From contig NC_134764.1 in the NCBI RefSeq assembly GCF_050436995.1, positions 7,068,001-7,132,000 on the forward strand: DNA of 64,000 nucleotides, in the 5' to 3' direction. The notes below the pieces were generated by a model. That model saw nothing but the letters and a program-made list of their open reading frames with translations, had not been told where the DNA came from and made no database searches. The position numbers and the translations under genes are program-made. The stretch is from Anticarsia gemmatalis. Its lineage: Eukaryota; Arthropoda; Insecta; Lepidoptera; Erebidae. Of this stretch, positions 10,947 to 23,409 are shown one piece after another. Each line of letters opens with the position of its first letter. Positions within the stretch are counted from its first letter, which is position 1.

Positions 10947-13480
10947 TTTGTATGATAGTTGGAGCGACAAAACTCATCATTACTTATATCGAAAGCATGT
11001 CGACATTTTATACCAATAGTATTTAGTATTTAGTGCAGGCGTAACCGCGGATACAAGTCTTATAGTACCGTTATAAATTACTAATAGAACAGTAATAAAT
11101 TAACCAGCTGATCTTTCTTTCAGCAGCTCACGAGATAAATAAATACTCAGAATTAACTGAATTAATGATACAGTAATTTGTCTGGTTGTTTATAAAACAC
11201 CTATTTATTTATAAGGCCATGCTACGGAACGGAGAGAAGCGTTTAATTGTGGCGCGATTTGGACAACTATGTTCTGTGTTCTTGTTTATGATACGATGGT
11301 CCACAAAATAAATAAAATATAAATAATGTATTTGAAAGAAAACATTAGGCTGCTACTTCATAATCTATGCATCTGAATCGCCTCTTTAATAATCTCAAAA
11401 GTCAAAATTTCAGCAAGCTTCTATTTAATTAAACAAATATTGTTACAGCGGTATTTTTTACGAAGTTTAGCCGACTGTAGGTTTCAAGCAATCGTAAGTT
11501 AAATAAATATAAGATAAACTCTTGTTCTTCTTCACGAAAAATTTTAATCGTAGTTTCTAGGGTTATATACTGGAAAAAATACGCGCTTTGTCTTTACCAA
11601 GCTCGCAGTCTTACATGATTTAACGCTTAGTAAGAAATTGTAAGAAAAAGTTCTGTGATGTACGCATCGTTTCACTACTAAACATTACTATAGTAGACAC
11701 TTATTCTGAGGTAAAAACAACACTTAAGGTATCTCGAGGAGTCCAAATATTCGTGTATTTTGTTGGAGATATTGGTCAGTTTTATCAAAGACCTATTTCC
11801 TCGCGTCCATTAAATATGGAGCTAAGAGGAAGTCCCTGGAATCTTCCTATTTGTTGGCACATGCTTGAAAGATAAGGATAATGGGTGGTTCTTGGAGCTG
11901 CGACTGTCAAAGAGGTTTTGGGAAAACTGTTATTGATTATTATAAAGTCCTGTCATAATTTCGATTTCAATTAAACCACACCGTACATAAAAACATCGTC
12001 GATAAAATATTTGTATAATAATAAATAGAACTGATTTGGTAGCAAACTAGCGATTTATATTCATATTTAAAGTTTAATGACGTAATTATTAATTATTTGG
12101 TCGGTAGATGACTCGTAGTCACTTTAAAACCATATAAATTAGGCACACCAAAAATCATTCTGGATACCAGTTATACGAGTGATCAATATCAATCTCAACA
12201 CAAACAAAATACGCCATGATTACTTTTCCTAAGCATTCTCCCCATATTTCATGCTCGTACAACTAACACACATTACAGTAAGAGAAACTAGGTAAAGATA
12301 AGCTATAATTATATTATTACCACCATTAACCAGCCGACCTGAGTGTCACAGATGTCCATGTCATGTCACCATTATACAGACACCGATCTCTATGAAAGCA
12401 TGACGAGCTAGAAAGAAAAGTTAAGCATTAAAAAATATTATAATAATATGACTTTTAAACTTAAAACTGTCTCGTTTCGTCTGTTTCGATACATATAGTA
12501 CTTACCCAGAATATGACACTAAAAATGTTCATGATATAAGGCACGAAATGGAGGCGCTGATGATGTTAGAAAATCGTTTCTTTCAGCATTTAGAAAGTGT
12601 ATTTTTAAGCAATTTCATTAGACTGAAGCTTAGTGTGTGATTATACGAGTATAAGCACTCTTAATGAAGATATGACCTACACGAAAATTGAATCTGGGAC
12701 TTCAAGATTTCTAAATTTATTTCTGAGATTTAACCACTACAAGTCTAGGCCTATATTATATAATTTTCATTACATATATAATTTTTGCATATATAATTTT
12801 CTTTGTTTAAAGAGTGAGATCCATCGAGTCTTGGGACAGTATCCTATTATTAGAACTTTCCACATAGTCAACAACACAATGAAAAAGTACACAAATTAGT
12901 TCATCTAATGTCACCCATAGAAATTGGACCTCAAAGGTTCGATGTCACAAAAACGGTATTTTCACCCCAATGTCATCCATCTTCACTAGAATAAGTAAAA
13001 ATATTTGCACAAACGCTAATGTGGCATTGAAAAACTATATTGAAGACTAATTCAAGCCCGCGACTTTGATCGTTATTAAAATTAATACTTTTGTTCGCCT
13101 TTACAATGCCTGTTGTTTTAGTTTAAGTTGCAGTTATGTACTAAAATATAATATTAGTTGTGTATACTGTTTTCTTTATTCAAAAGGAAGAATTTTAAAA
13201 TAATCAGCAGTAGCTTGAGATTTACTAGAATGTTGTAATAATTTGTTGAAGAATTTATTCCAATTTAGTATTTAAAAACACTTTTCCTAGAATACCATAA
13301 TATTTCGCCTTTCCTCGCTACGGCTTAACTTCAAGCAGTATTCTCAAATAAAAGAAAACACCTAACCCCTTTCAAACTCTTTCAACAGAAAATCTCTCGC
13401 TTTATACATCTTAAACTAACAGACAACATTATTTTCTCATAGAGGTATAAGAGACAGGTTTTCATCTGGGTATTTTCCTC
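10947..13480. other. No supported gene
   Basis: AT-rich throughout. The 88-codon frame at 12,633-12,899 is rich in Asn, Tyr and Phe and looks like a chance frame. No element ends are recognised. Confidence 0.45.
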
Positions 13481-13483
13481 GAA

Positions 13484-13565
13484 GGTAAAGCTTTTACCCG
13501 CGGCGAGTGGACGTGCAACCTTGGCGGGGTCTTAACCTCTGGACGAGGGCCGCCACATTGTAGTT
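13484..13565. other. Small GC-rich island of unknown nature
   Basis: About 80 bp (cccgcggcgagtggacgtgc ... gacgagggccgccac) is much more GC-rich than its surroundings. Short frames are open on both strands, and splice-donor-like words (aaggtaaag on plus) occur, but there is no recognisable peptide. It could be a small exon, a regulatory element or a repeat fragment. Confidence 0.25.
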
Positions 13566-13984
13566 TGACTTATCTTGTGATGGCTGGCTGTTAGATAGTG
13601 CCGTAATTTGAATTGTAGGCTTAGGAAGCTTGGGCAAAATGTTTTAGCTGACAGTTTATTAAGATTTACCTGCAATTTGATCGTTCAAGTTTATGGCACA
13701 TAATGAGGTTTATAACAGAATAATCAAAGATAGTTAACATATTTGTTAATTACTTTTATACTTCATTCGACAAACTATGAGAACAAAACACTTACAAAGT
13801 AAATGACACATTATTGAGATAGATACAAAAATGCATTTTAATTTTTAATTTTCTTGTCCAGTTCTAGCAAAGGAAAAATATCATTTGCATTAATTCGTTT
13901 AGATATAGTTTTGTCTTTTGTCATGAGAATGCCTGAGAATTTTACCAAAACTGAGAATTCTACTGACTGTGAAAACCTTATACT

Positions 13985-14065
13985 CTAGCCGACTTGCGCA
14001 ACTTCGTTTGCGTCACATAAAAGAGAATGGGTCAAAATTACCTTATCCAAAAAAGTCTATGAAAC
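13985..14065 (-). mobile_element. Helitron-like family 1, 3'-end fragment
   Basis: CTAG at 13,985 is followed by gacttgcgcaacttcgtttg, gtcacataaaagagaatggg and tcaaaatta. This is the 3' terminus of family 1 read from its end inward. Homology stops near 14,065, so the copy is truncated. An 85-codon frame overlapping it is spurious. Confidence 0.75.
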
Positions 14066-14456
14066 GCAAGAAACCGGCTGGCTTTCGTAAAAGTAGTGAA
14101 AACAACAATGCTGAATGCTTGCTGAAAATGTTAGTCTCTATTCGCTTCGGTGTAACATGTGCCCTAACCTCGACTGCCATACAATTTTATCGAACACTCA
14201 TTACGGCGTCAACCACATGGGGGTGAGCAAGGTGAACGTTCATGGTGTAACATTCACCACAACTTATTATATTATTATTATAATGGGTTATTTGCCTTTA
14301 TTGTTATTAGGGTTATGAACTCATAGCAACTGAGTTTATTAATTGAATAAGACGGACCGCGGCGCAGTAGTAAAAATACCGGTGAATTCGATTTCAACCC
14401 CATAACAATACTTAAAAATGTGATTTTGTTGACAATATATAATATAATACTTAAAT

Positions 14457-14560
14457 TTAACCCATTAATGTCCCACTGCTGGACAAGGGTCTCCTCCCAA
14501 ACGAGGGGGAGGGGTTAGGCTTTGAGTCCACTACGCTGGCCAAGTGCGGGTTGGGGACTT
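14457..14560 (-). repeat. Retroelement 3'-tail repeat (AATGGGTT family), copy a
   Basis: Reverse complement of a repeat running ccccaacccgcacttggcca, gtggactcaa, ggcctaacccc, gggaggagaccctt and cagcagtgggacattaatgg. It ends at an AATGGGTTAAA tail and occurs seven times in the window. From memory this is a lepidopteran non-LTR retrotransposon 3' end or a SINE sharing it; I cannot settle which. Confidence 0.75.
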
Positions 14561-14767
14561 GTTGACAATAAGTCTTACTATTTTTTATGGGAATTAATAT
14601 GAACATGCATTTCACTTTTGATTACATAACGTTTGAGCAGGTTATACTAGCTGTGGTCGCATGCTAACTGTTTTAACAATGACTAGACTTCGCATAATAA
14701 ACCAGATGACTGTTCACTCACATATTTTAATTTTCTGTTATCCCATAACACTTCCCATGACTCTATT

Positions 14768-14977
14768 CTGGAACCTAATGTAGTCTACACACTAAAGTCA
14801 CCGATCCACTGACACGTCATGTCAGCTCTTCATTTCAAATTGAAAACGTGAACCCTGCCTTTCTCTGAATTAGAACTTGAAAAACCGACCTGATTATTTT
14901 GAAATTAAAGGCTCATCAGACATCAAGTCACGTGTAGTCGGATCAGTGACTTTAGCATGTAGTCTTCTAATGCCTGG
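14768..14977. mobile_element. Foldback MITE-like element
   Basis: The left arm (ctggaacctaatgtagtcta, actaaagtcaccgatcc) and the reverse complement of the right arm (ccaggcattagaagactaca, gctaaagtcactgatcc) pair over about 50 bp, followed by gacacgt against tacacgt. The roughly 100-bp middle is non-coding. It directly abuts the next foldback element. Confidence 0.65.
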
Positions 14978-15091
14978 ATTCTGAGGTACAATTAGCGGTA
15001 GTTTATCTATTGAAATTATCATTTTTATATGATTTTAAACGGTATTGAATAGATAAACCACCGTTAAATGTAATCAGAAACCGGGGGTTAA
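14972..15091. mobile_element. Foldback MITE (AGCGGTAGTTTATCTATT family), copy 1
   Basis: Arms at 14,991-15,011 and 15,048-15,069 pair as attagcggtagtttatctat against attTaacggtggtttatc. Outer parts cctggattctgaggtaca and ccccggtttctgattaca also pair, giving a longer imperfect inverted repeat. A second copy lies at 50,730-50,838. No coding content. Confidence 0.75.
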
Positions 15092-15715
15092 TAATTTTTA
15101 TGAGTGCACATGGTAGGTTGTAACACGTGTTAGTTCATTCATGTTTCTTCACCATTCCCCAGCACTTACTATTATGAATCATAAGTCTCACAGTCCGTTC
15201 ATTTCTTGGATGGCCCTTTAACCTAGATAATGACACGTGTCATGCCGAGTACACGAGGCTCCTGAAATGATTGTGGTGGTCGTGGGTGGATGTAGTTTTA
15301 GGATATTATCATATATTTTATATGAATATCCCTATAATTCTATATAAACATAGATAAGAGTATAAAAAAATGTGGGGTCTATGTAATAAAGTGTTTTTGC
15401 GGTACAATCTAATTTGATTCCGATTTCTTGATAATGTTCTCATAATATTTTATCAATTTTACGGTCAATACATTCACAATTGGCTTTTATATATTATTAT
15501 ATGTATAAACAGTCGTTATTATTGCTACTATATTTCATATATTTTCTTAAAATTTAGTGAATTGTAGGATATTTAAACAGTTTAATAGCCTTTTACATTG
15601 TTTAGAGCCATCAGAAGTCATCTTACTTTACACCCTTCAAATAGTTGCAACAAAAGTTCATCATTAGAATTATGTTTTCGAAATTATGTGTGTATTAGAA
15701 ATAATTATCACATGC
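15092..15715. other. No feature seen
   Basis: AT-rich, with no coding frame or element ends. Confidence 0.45.
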
Positions 15716-15717
15716 TC

Positions 15718-15903
15718 TAACGGTGAAGGAAAACATCGTGAGGAAACCTTGCACGCCTAAAATTTGTTTAATACATTTATTGAGGGCATGCAAAGTCCCC
15801 AACCCGCACTTGGCCAGAGTGGTGGACTTAAGACTTAACTCCTCTCCCTCGTTTGGGAGGAGACCCTTGCCCTGCAGTGGGACAGTAATGGGTTAAAAAA
15901 AAA
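15718..15903 (+). repeat. Retroelement 3'-tail repeat, longest copy b
   Basis: This is the longest copy. It starts with cggtgaaggaaaacatcgtg and aggaaaccttgcacgcc, continues through ccccaacccgcacttggcca and gggaggagaccctt, and ends aatgggtt followed by nine A. The A-run after the tail fits retrotransposition of an RNA intermediate. Confidence 0.8.
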
Positions 15904-16253
15904 GTAAGTGTAGTGCCAAAAGTTGTGCAAAATTCACAGTTAGTCATCAATTTCGCGCCTATAACTCAATAGGCTATCAAAATACATCAGACAAGCACCA
16001 AAATCAAAGGTAACATAGATAAGCATACTTCTCACTGACAGTATTATACATTATGTCACATATATGGCAGTGAAACATGATACATTGTTACATTGTAGGC
16101 TTGTGGGTCAAGGCGAGAGAGCTTCCGTGTTGTTCTTAGCCTTAAGACTATGACTATGGAGTTTAGGTATAATATATATAAGTCTAATTAGGGTATAAAG
16201 GTGCGTTTGTAGTAACAAATACTGTTTAAGTCCTAGGACTTATTATTCAAGAA

Positions 16254-16423
16254 CAGTAGCCCGATTCTCAACGGTCGCTACTGTCGAATTCCGAAAGATT
16301 GACTAATAAAATGTACTGCTAAAATAGTTTCTATGACGCCCGCTAGAGGCGCTGATCAGATTTTCATACAAAATTACTCGATAGCTAGCCGGCTGTCGAT
16401 AGTGGTAGAGAATCTAGCTACTG
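16254..16423 (+). mobile_element. 170-bp MITE family, copy C
   Basis: The best-preserved copy: it starts CAGTAGCCCGATTCTC and ends GTAGAGAATCTAGCTACTG, so the ends are near-perfect inverted repeats. The core cgcccgctagaggcgctgat, cagattttcataca and ctcgatagctagccgg matches the others. Flanks share only AA, too little to call a duplication. Confidence 0.9.
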
Positions 16424-16579
16424 AAGTGAGGGCTAAAGTTTGGACTTTGTTTGTGTCATGAAACTTTTTACTTTTAATTATCTACAAATCTTGGCTATAG
16501 CGGGCTAGTATAGTCGCTTCGTTTGCGCTGCGCCCGTTTTAGAAGTCTTTAAACTCAAATCCAAGTAATTGTGGTGGTG

Positions 16580-16680
16580 GTTGTGATTGTCAACAATGAA
16601 TTCTCGGGTTCGATGTCCCGGTTGAGCATTTTGTTTTTTATTAGAGGAAAAATTATATTCTTACCGAATAATCGGTGGTT
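16580..16680 (+). repeat. Possible tRNA-derived SINE fragment
   Basis: gggttcgatgtcccggttga resembles a Pol III B box with flanking T-stem, followed by a T-rich stretch. No tRNA cloverleaf can be built. It may be a decayed SINE head. Confidence 0.3.
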
Positions 16681-19145
16681 ATTTCCACGTTAAAAGGATT
16701 TTCGTTCCATGGGAAAAAATAACCTGAGTCATATTAAATCAATTCAATATCTAATGTCGTATATACGATCAACTTCGTCGTTTCATATTATGTATGTTTG
16801 TACCCCTCCTATCTCCAAACTGCAGACCCTCTAATTACAAACAGGTCCTCAACCAGTTCGAACTAGATCATCAGATAGCCTAAATATTACGTGCGATTCG
16901 ATTATTTATCAAAAACTAATTATTATTGGGGCCACGTGTAGCCGATAATTATATACAAGTACGAGGAAGCATGTTGTAATAATGTGTTGAAATTACTTAT
17001 AACATAATTGGGAACTAAAATAGATTTAATAATAAGGCTAGACGGAAGGCTGCCCCTCGTCCTAAAATTGGAACGCAACAAGTAAAGCTATCTATGCTGC
17101 TTTTGTGTAGTGTAGTGGTAGGGATACTTTTAAGAACCAATTACTCTCAAGCGTTCAATTAAGTCGTTCATGGTTTAGGCGGCAATTCAGTGTAAAAATA
17201 AGTGAGAGTAATTAACAGGTTTCAACAAGCGATATTAGACATCGTATCATTCAAATTAAGTAAGGACTCACCGTTTAGTTTTATTTAAAGTAACAAGCCT
17301 TACTTTGAATTACTAAAATTAAATAATAAGATCTAAAGCGGCGGATTAAATTAAAGATTTTTACATATTTACTCAAAGTTTTGTAGTGCAGACGTCTCAT
17401 CATTTTTGGTCACTGAAGAAATTTTGGGAAAGTTGGAAAACTCCTTACGCCTAAAATATCAAAACTGTTCTAGAAATAACCGGGCAATATTAAGACTTAT
17501 TGTCATTCTAACAAATCAATATTCTCAATAAAGGAAATGTATTTTCTCACGTGATAGTGAAGGAAGTCAGGCGAGTCATGTGACTAAGACAAAAACAACG
17601 CTCTATAAATAATTTGTTATAAGAAATGTGACTCGTTTGCAGATAAATTTGTATCTTGTTTTTGTTGCTGATTGATTTGGAATGATCTAGAAATAGAGGC
17701 TTTGTAGCGCCTATAATGTGGAATGATTCATGAGCTTACCAAGGTAAATAAAATATTATATGTACGCGTTTGCGTATTGTTAGATTATAGACATGAGACG
17801 CGAAAGTTTAAATGGTGATTACGTAAATAAAAAAATTTATAAAATAATGATGTTTATATTATTATATATATACAAGTTTTTCTGCTATTTTAACATAATA
17901 TTATGTGTTTATTTATTTACTTCAGGTACTTAATACGTAAAATAAGTATATTTCAACCCTTGGAAAGTAAGAACAGAGTTGATTCTTTTTTTTATTTAAG
18001 TATGAACTTCAAATTACAAAATGGATACCGATTTCAACTTATTTTGCTCTCCGTTCTTTCAATCTCCTGAAATAAGTTCCAAATTAAATGTTTTTATTAA
18101 AATCCACCCACTAGATTCGAAACTATAATACAAAATTAGTAAAATGAAAACTGGAAAAGCTGTAAAATATTTTTCTTTTAAACCTCTTACTTAGTCATTT
18201 CTTTAAACCCACCCATAATAAGTTAATTAATAATATAATTATTAATTAATTCTATCCTTTTTCTTTACAAATACGTAGGCAGAATAAAAGCAAATGGTAT
18301 TAATTAACTTTATTAATAAGAAACACTCGCGCGTTTTGTCTGAACATAGCGTTCGCTTTCATCGGAATCTTGACGTAGAACAATACTACTAGCTAACAAT
18401 GGAACAGGGATCGTCAACTTATGGTTCATCTCAAAAAAACAAAAATAAATTTGTGAAATATTTACAGGTATCTATTTGAAATTATAGATTGATTGTGGAG
18501 GAAACAACGCTTAGTGAAATTATACCACAAAAAAGAAGAGTATCATAGAAGTATTAGTGGCAAACTTCTTTACCCCTGGATAAGTGCAAGATAACAGGTA
18601 GAATTTCAAAAGATTTATCCAAACAATTTCTACAAGATACTCCGTAAAATGGTGACGGATAGAGTATTCTATAAAGACACATGACTCTATACTTTTTTTA
18701 CGGTCATTAAATCATAAATCTTATAAATGACATCTCAAAGATTTAAAATTTTGTATTTCTCACAGTGTCCTCAACTGGGAATCAAATCTCTACCTCACAA
18801 TTTGTATTGAATGAAGAATTCCCAGTGCGCCACACGTGCAAAATAACGCATCATAATATCGCAACGTATTCCCCAAATGACAATTCCTTCTCAGAATTAA
18901 AGTAACAGGTTTGCTCATCACAAAATGTTTGTCAAAGGACAAATCGAAAGCAATAAAAAATCCTCACCAATTTTAAGAAATCTAAATGATTCAGTCTATC
19001 TGTCTCTTACGCATTCACGTCTAACTTTTTGAACCGATTTGAATACAATTTGGCTGGGTGATAGATATGAAACGAAGAAGAATATAAGCTATATATACAT
19101 ACACACAAAAACGCACCTTGTTTCCTTAAGGTTTGGCATAGACAA
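16680..19145. other. No feature seen
   Basis: AT-rich, without a coding frame or recognised transposon. An AT palindrome (ttaattaataat-ata-attattaattaa) lies at 18,223-18,249. Confidence 0.45.
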
Positions 19146-19147
19146 AC

Positions 19148-19235
19148 CACTCCTTACAAACTTCCCTTGCTTCATTCACATCCATACATTTTGCCATCCA
19201 TATCATCTTGCCATCCCAGACCGTCGAGTACCTAA
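19148..19235 (-). pseudogene. RTE-type non-LTR retrotransposon ORF C-terminus, fragment
   Basis: Minus-strand translation gives VWDGKMIWMAKCMDVNEA followed by REVCK, the pattern I associate with the C-terminus of RTE-like reverse transcriptases in Lepidoptera. The match ends after the Lys and the frame continues into unrelated sequence. Related 3' ends occur at 35,541, 50,861 and 56,650. It is a dead 5'-truncated fragment. Confidence 0.65.
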
Positions 19236-20935
19236 CATACGCTATTTTTAAAATAAAACCACATACAAGAAAATAAAATATAAAAATAGTTTTATGCAGT
19301 CCAAGAAAAGCAAAGCTTGAGAATACCTGCATTAGGGCCAATCTACTAAACCATTTCCTAGGAACGAAAGTAGACCAAGCCAATTAGACGACGGGTCGCA
19401 GATTGTTTGCTGCGGGTCACTTGTGTTGCACAATATTGCGCTTGTTATTAGTAATGGAGTAGGTAGAAAATAGAGTTTATGTGACTTATTGACACCTATT
19501 CTTGTTAAAATGTGTGATGAAAGTAGGATGACGATATTTATAAACAAATTTCCTCTCCCAACGGTGTGCTTTAAATGATTTTTTTATTTTGTTTGTTTAT
19601 AATTTTGCACGGAAACGAATTTTTAAATGACAAAATATTTTTGTATTAAAAAATAACCAAATTATAATGCAGCGTCTTTAAAATATCGAAGTACCACAAC
19701 CTAGTAGGTTAGATAAAGAATGAGTTGTCCAAATATTTCTATGATCTTCTTTTCTTCTCCTGTAGCAAATTATTCCGAGAATTCGATAGTCACAAAGTTT
19801 CAAAACGCAAAAAAAGCATCCAAAATCAATTAGGGAATTTATAAATATTGACAACCGAAAACATTAAACAAACCATTTTTTGTCGACTCTACATAAGTTA
19901 TGCAGCTCTAAAGGACAATATGAAACAACAAACACACCCGTGACCAATTCAAACTATTATCCCAAAGAATTTTAACATTCTGAAGTCCTAAGAAATCCAT
20001 GGCCATTGTATGAGAACAAAATGAATGAACGCTATAAAAAGGAAAGAGAAAAAGCATTCATTGGAATTAAAACAAAAAGATTCAAAGTCCGTAACGATCA
20101 CGGAACGAAAACATATGACCGATGTACTAGGAATACAGAAAGCAACAAGCGGTGTCAACTCCCACTACACCAGCAATAAGATTTGAAACAATCAATTATG
20201 ATCTCTATGGCACCCACACAGAGTACATTCATCCACCTACTTAAAGCAACTTTCGAATTGCAATCGAAACGCATAAAAGGCAACCTTATTGTACTAACAA
20301 TAAGGTATACGCATTTGTAAAGGAATGTTGGTAGCGGTTGAATCGGAGGCGAAGAGCTCTTTTATATTCATAAGCGCCTGGTACCGCACGGTAAGAAGAG
20401 GGTCGGGATACGGGATGGGCAATCCGTGGATTGTCGCGGAACTCCTTATCAATCCGTTTCGAGGTATAAATAACTTTTTGATAAAGGAGTAAAAATTACA
20501 GCGGTATTTTTTATAGATTTTCTTTTACGTATGTATTTATATTTTCAGTGTATGTGCGATGCCATTTTTTTTTCGTTTAATATTTATTCATGATTTTGTA
20601 ACCAAATTGTATCGATAAGTTTCCGTTTACGTTACATTTCGCTCACTAAAATGCCCTTGATAGCTTTGAAAAGACTTTTTAAGAATGCACCCCACGTTTG
20701 TTCAATTTAAGGAAATGAGATGTCCTTACGTCAGTTGCATTCTTTAAAAATGGACAAAGTGCTCTGTAAATTGTCACCATAATAATATACTTTAAGGAAG
20801 AAGAAATTCAATTAAAATAATTAGAAGAGTGTTAATGTTTGCTTATAATAAATCTGCAACTAATTTAACTAAAGTTTTCTGAAGATTGATTATAATATTA
20901 TGTATATGTATGTACCTGCATTTAGATTGTGAAGT
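19236..20935. other. No supported gene; GC-richer patch near 20,330-20,470
   Basis: Mostly AT-rich. From 20,330 to 20,470 the sequence is locally GC-richer (gcgcctggtaccgcacggta, gggatacgggatgggc, gtggattgtcgcgg) and is followed by tataaata at 20,465. A promoter is conceivable, but no initiator or downstream coding sequence supports it. Confidence 0.35.
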
Positions 20936-20939
20936 TACT

Positions 20940-21065
20940 TTACGGTCGGTAGTGGGTTTGAGTAGGTATTATTCATGAAATCTTGGGTTTGATTTTCGGG
21001 TCGGGCAAAGCATTATTAGTCTTTTCTAATTTATATTATGGGATTTTATGGGAGGCCTTTAAGAA
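20940..21065 (+). repeat. tRNA-derived SINE fragment
   Basis: The run gggtttgattttcgggtcgg followed by gcaaagcattattagtcttt matches, with decay, the B-box and post-tRNA region of lepidopteran tRNA-derived SINEs as I remember them. The A-box side is poorly preserved. Confidence 0.45.
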
Positions 21066-21388
21066 TTCAGTTATACATAAGTCAGAATTTTAATATGTAA
21101 GTAGACAAGAGGTAAGTCTGGACAGTTTTATTCATTCATACTATGTCAGTACTAATGAATTTAATTATAATGTTGTTGATAAACAGATAATGTACCGGAA
21201 AAATACTCTTTATCAAACTTTACGAGCAAAAGGTTAAGGGCTGATGATGACATAATTCAGCAATATCGAGAAGCAAATAACCTCTTCACCAATAATTTAA
21301 CTACATTTTAAAAAGGTTTTTAAGGAACATGATTGATTTGAGGAATAACAATGCGATTCACAACCATCCTTTGCTTTTGGCTAGAATA

Positions 21389-21489
21389 ATGTCTGAATTT
21401 TCCACTAAAAATATACCTGACACAGCAAAGACTCAGGAGCTAGAACTGCTATTTCTCCGAAGAAAAATCGACCTCGAGGTCTCTCAACG
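21389..21489 (+). other. Weak candidate first coding exon
   Basis: An ATG at 21,389 opens a frame of about 33 codons (MSEFSTKNIPDTAKTQ, later LELLFLRRKIDLEVSQR). It runs directly into CAACG|GTAAGC, a good splice donor at 21,490. Composition is charged and less AT-skewed than nearby chance frames. I recognise no domain and find no matching downstream exon, so this is a suggestion only. Confidence 0.2.
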
Positions 21490-23175
21490 GTAAGCAACTA
21501 TATTTTCCACTTTACTTTTATTCAACAATGTGACATGTCCACTACACAAGAATCTAGTAAAATAAGTAATAGGTTCCTACATAGTTTTTGATGTTATAAG
21601 CAATTAGTTAAATATCAAAGGTGCTTACAACTTGAACCCTTTAACTTTGGAGTCATATAACTAGGTTATTTCATAAGCAATCGAAAATACGAAAGGATCA
21701 AATTCATTTAAAATATCTTTTGCATTTCGTTTTCAGTGCTATTTAATTGAAAAGTTTTTGTGTGCGTTTGTTCTTGTCCTAATATCCCTGAGCTTATTAA
21801 ATCTGAGACGTTTTGTTACCATAACAATTGTAATCTATGCCGAAACGTCAAGCAAATCTTCGTAAAAAAGATGATCTTTTCAATATAGCTAATGGTTTTT
21901 CAACACGAAAGCTTAAAAGTTACGATAATTTAGACTACATTTTGATCCCAGTAACTCCCATGCTTCGAAATCAATTTGATTATTTTTTGAGTGAAGTCAC
22001 GATTTGAGGCTTGTTTAAAAGCCATCAGCAGTTTTCTTATTAAGTCACGCTACACCATTTAATATAGGGTTTATTTACCTCACATTACAGTAAAACTTTT
22101 ACAGTACTTTTGAATAAAAAAAAATTGTTTTGTTAAAACAGTTCAAGAGGATTGAGGCCGTAAATTAAAGTTAAAATAACATAGTTTTGTAAACAAATAA
22201 AACACAGTTTATTTTTTGCTTTTGAAATGCAATGATCATAATAGAGATTATTATTTGAAACTAGCAAGTTTTAGTTTATTGCAGTTGTAACAATTACAAT
22301 AAAAGTAAATGGGAATTATTCGAAATATCAATTAAAAATTCGAATAGAATACTTTGTAAATGTAATGTAATGTCTTAAGCATTGGATTGCTAGTTTATGT
22401 TTTGTATTAACTTAAAATCTTAAGGTTAAGCTCCCAAAACTCAATAGCTTAAGAAAATAATATTTCACCTATGTTTATTAAAACTCCATTCAACGAATCA
22501 ATTTAACAAATAAATTATTATCTATATAATAATATTGTGTAGAAAATCTATCAAAACTTATTTTCGAATAATTTTATCTAGCGTTGAAACAACCGGCCTT
22601 TACAATAAAAATCACAAGACTACAACAATGAAACAGACAGTTTTTAGAGTACCTTCTAAATTTTAACCCAATGACCCATCATTTTCTAAACCTTATTCTT
22701 AATGCTTACCATCTTATTTAACGCGAGCACAAAACACCATTTAACTCAAGACTCTACCCAAGCCCTTATTTGCTTTAACTCTTTCATCTATTAACCAATA
22801 AACGGGACTTATGACCTGAGCGATAAGGTATACTAGTAACGCCCCTGACTTCGTTCTCATTTCGTGGCTGATTTGCTATCAATAGAACTGTATGCATTGT
22901 TACTTAGCTTATCAATGTTCCACTGCAGTTGATAAATAAATGACTCATGAATATTTGCTTTAGTTCTCTGGTTTACACAGAGACAAATCTTGTATTGGTA
23001 CGTTTTTTATTCTTAAAAGAATACGAAAATTTCTCATGTTAGAAGGAGTTCCTCTATCGCTACCCGCTTTTATAAGAAACTACTTTTTAGGTCAATCTTG
23101 TCTAGGTAAGTGGGGTTAGCCCAATATTTTAAACCTAACGATTCATTAATCAATCGCTTCGTCAAAAACACACAC
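21490..23175. other. No feature seen
   Basis: AT-rich, no coding frame or element ends recognised. Confidence 0.5.
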
Positions 23176-23179
23176 AAAA

Positions 23180-23405
23180 ATACTGGTGGCTACTTAAGTC
23201 AGACTTTCATGCTTCTGGCTTCAGATTAACTTCTAACTATTGACAAAGATCTTTGAAAATGATATCCGGGTTCCACAATTTAACGAGCTTTTCGAAACAC
23301 AGAGAAACTCGGTATGTATTATATGGTCACCCATCCACTGACTAACCTCGGCAAGTGTAGCTTAACCTAAGAGATCGATCGATCGATCTCAGCCACGAGC
23401 TACTA
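23180..23405 (-). mobile_element. 5S rRNA-like SINE fragment
   Basis: On the minus strand the segment contains ggttaagctacacttgccga, ggttagtcagtggatgggtg and acc. This is the order of the 3' half of a 5S rRNA gene (AGTTAAGC, GGTTAGTACTTGGATGGGTGACC). It continues into a body with ccgagtttctctgtgtttcg, gatatcattttcaaagatct and gaagcatgaaagtctgac. From memory this body is a multi-copy lepidopteran repeat; 38,396-38,545 carries its 3' part. The palindrome gagatcgatcgatcgatctc sits at 23,371-23,390. Confidence 0.6.
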
Positions 23406-23409
23406 CTAT

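Noticed and set aside
16500..16560. gggctagtatagtcgcttcg and gtttgcgctgcgcccg, resembling the Helitron-like hairpin
   Set aside because: The words overlap only partly and in the wrong order; no core sequence nearby.
18223..18249. AT-only palindrome ttaattaataat/attattaattaa
   Set aside because: Low complexity; palindromes of this kind are expected in such AT-rich DNA.
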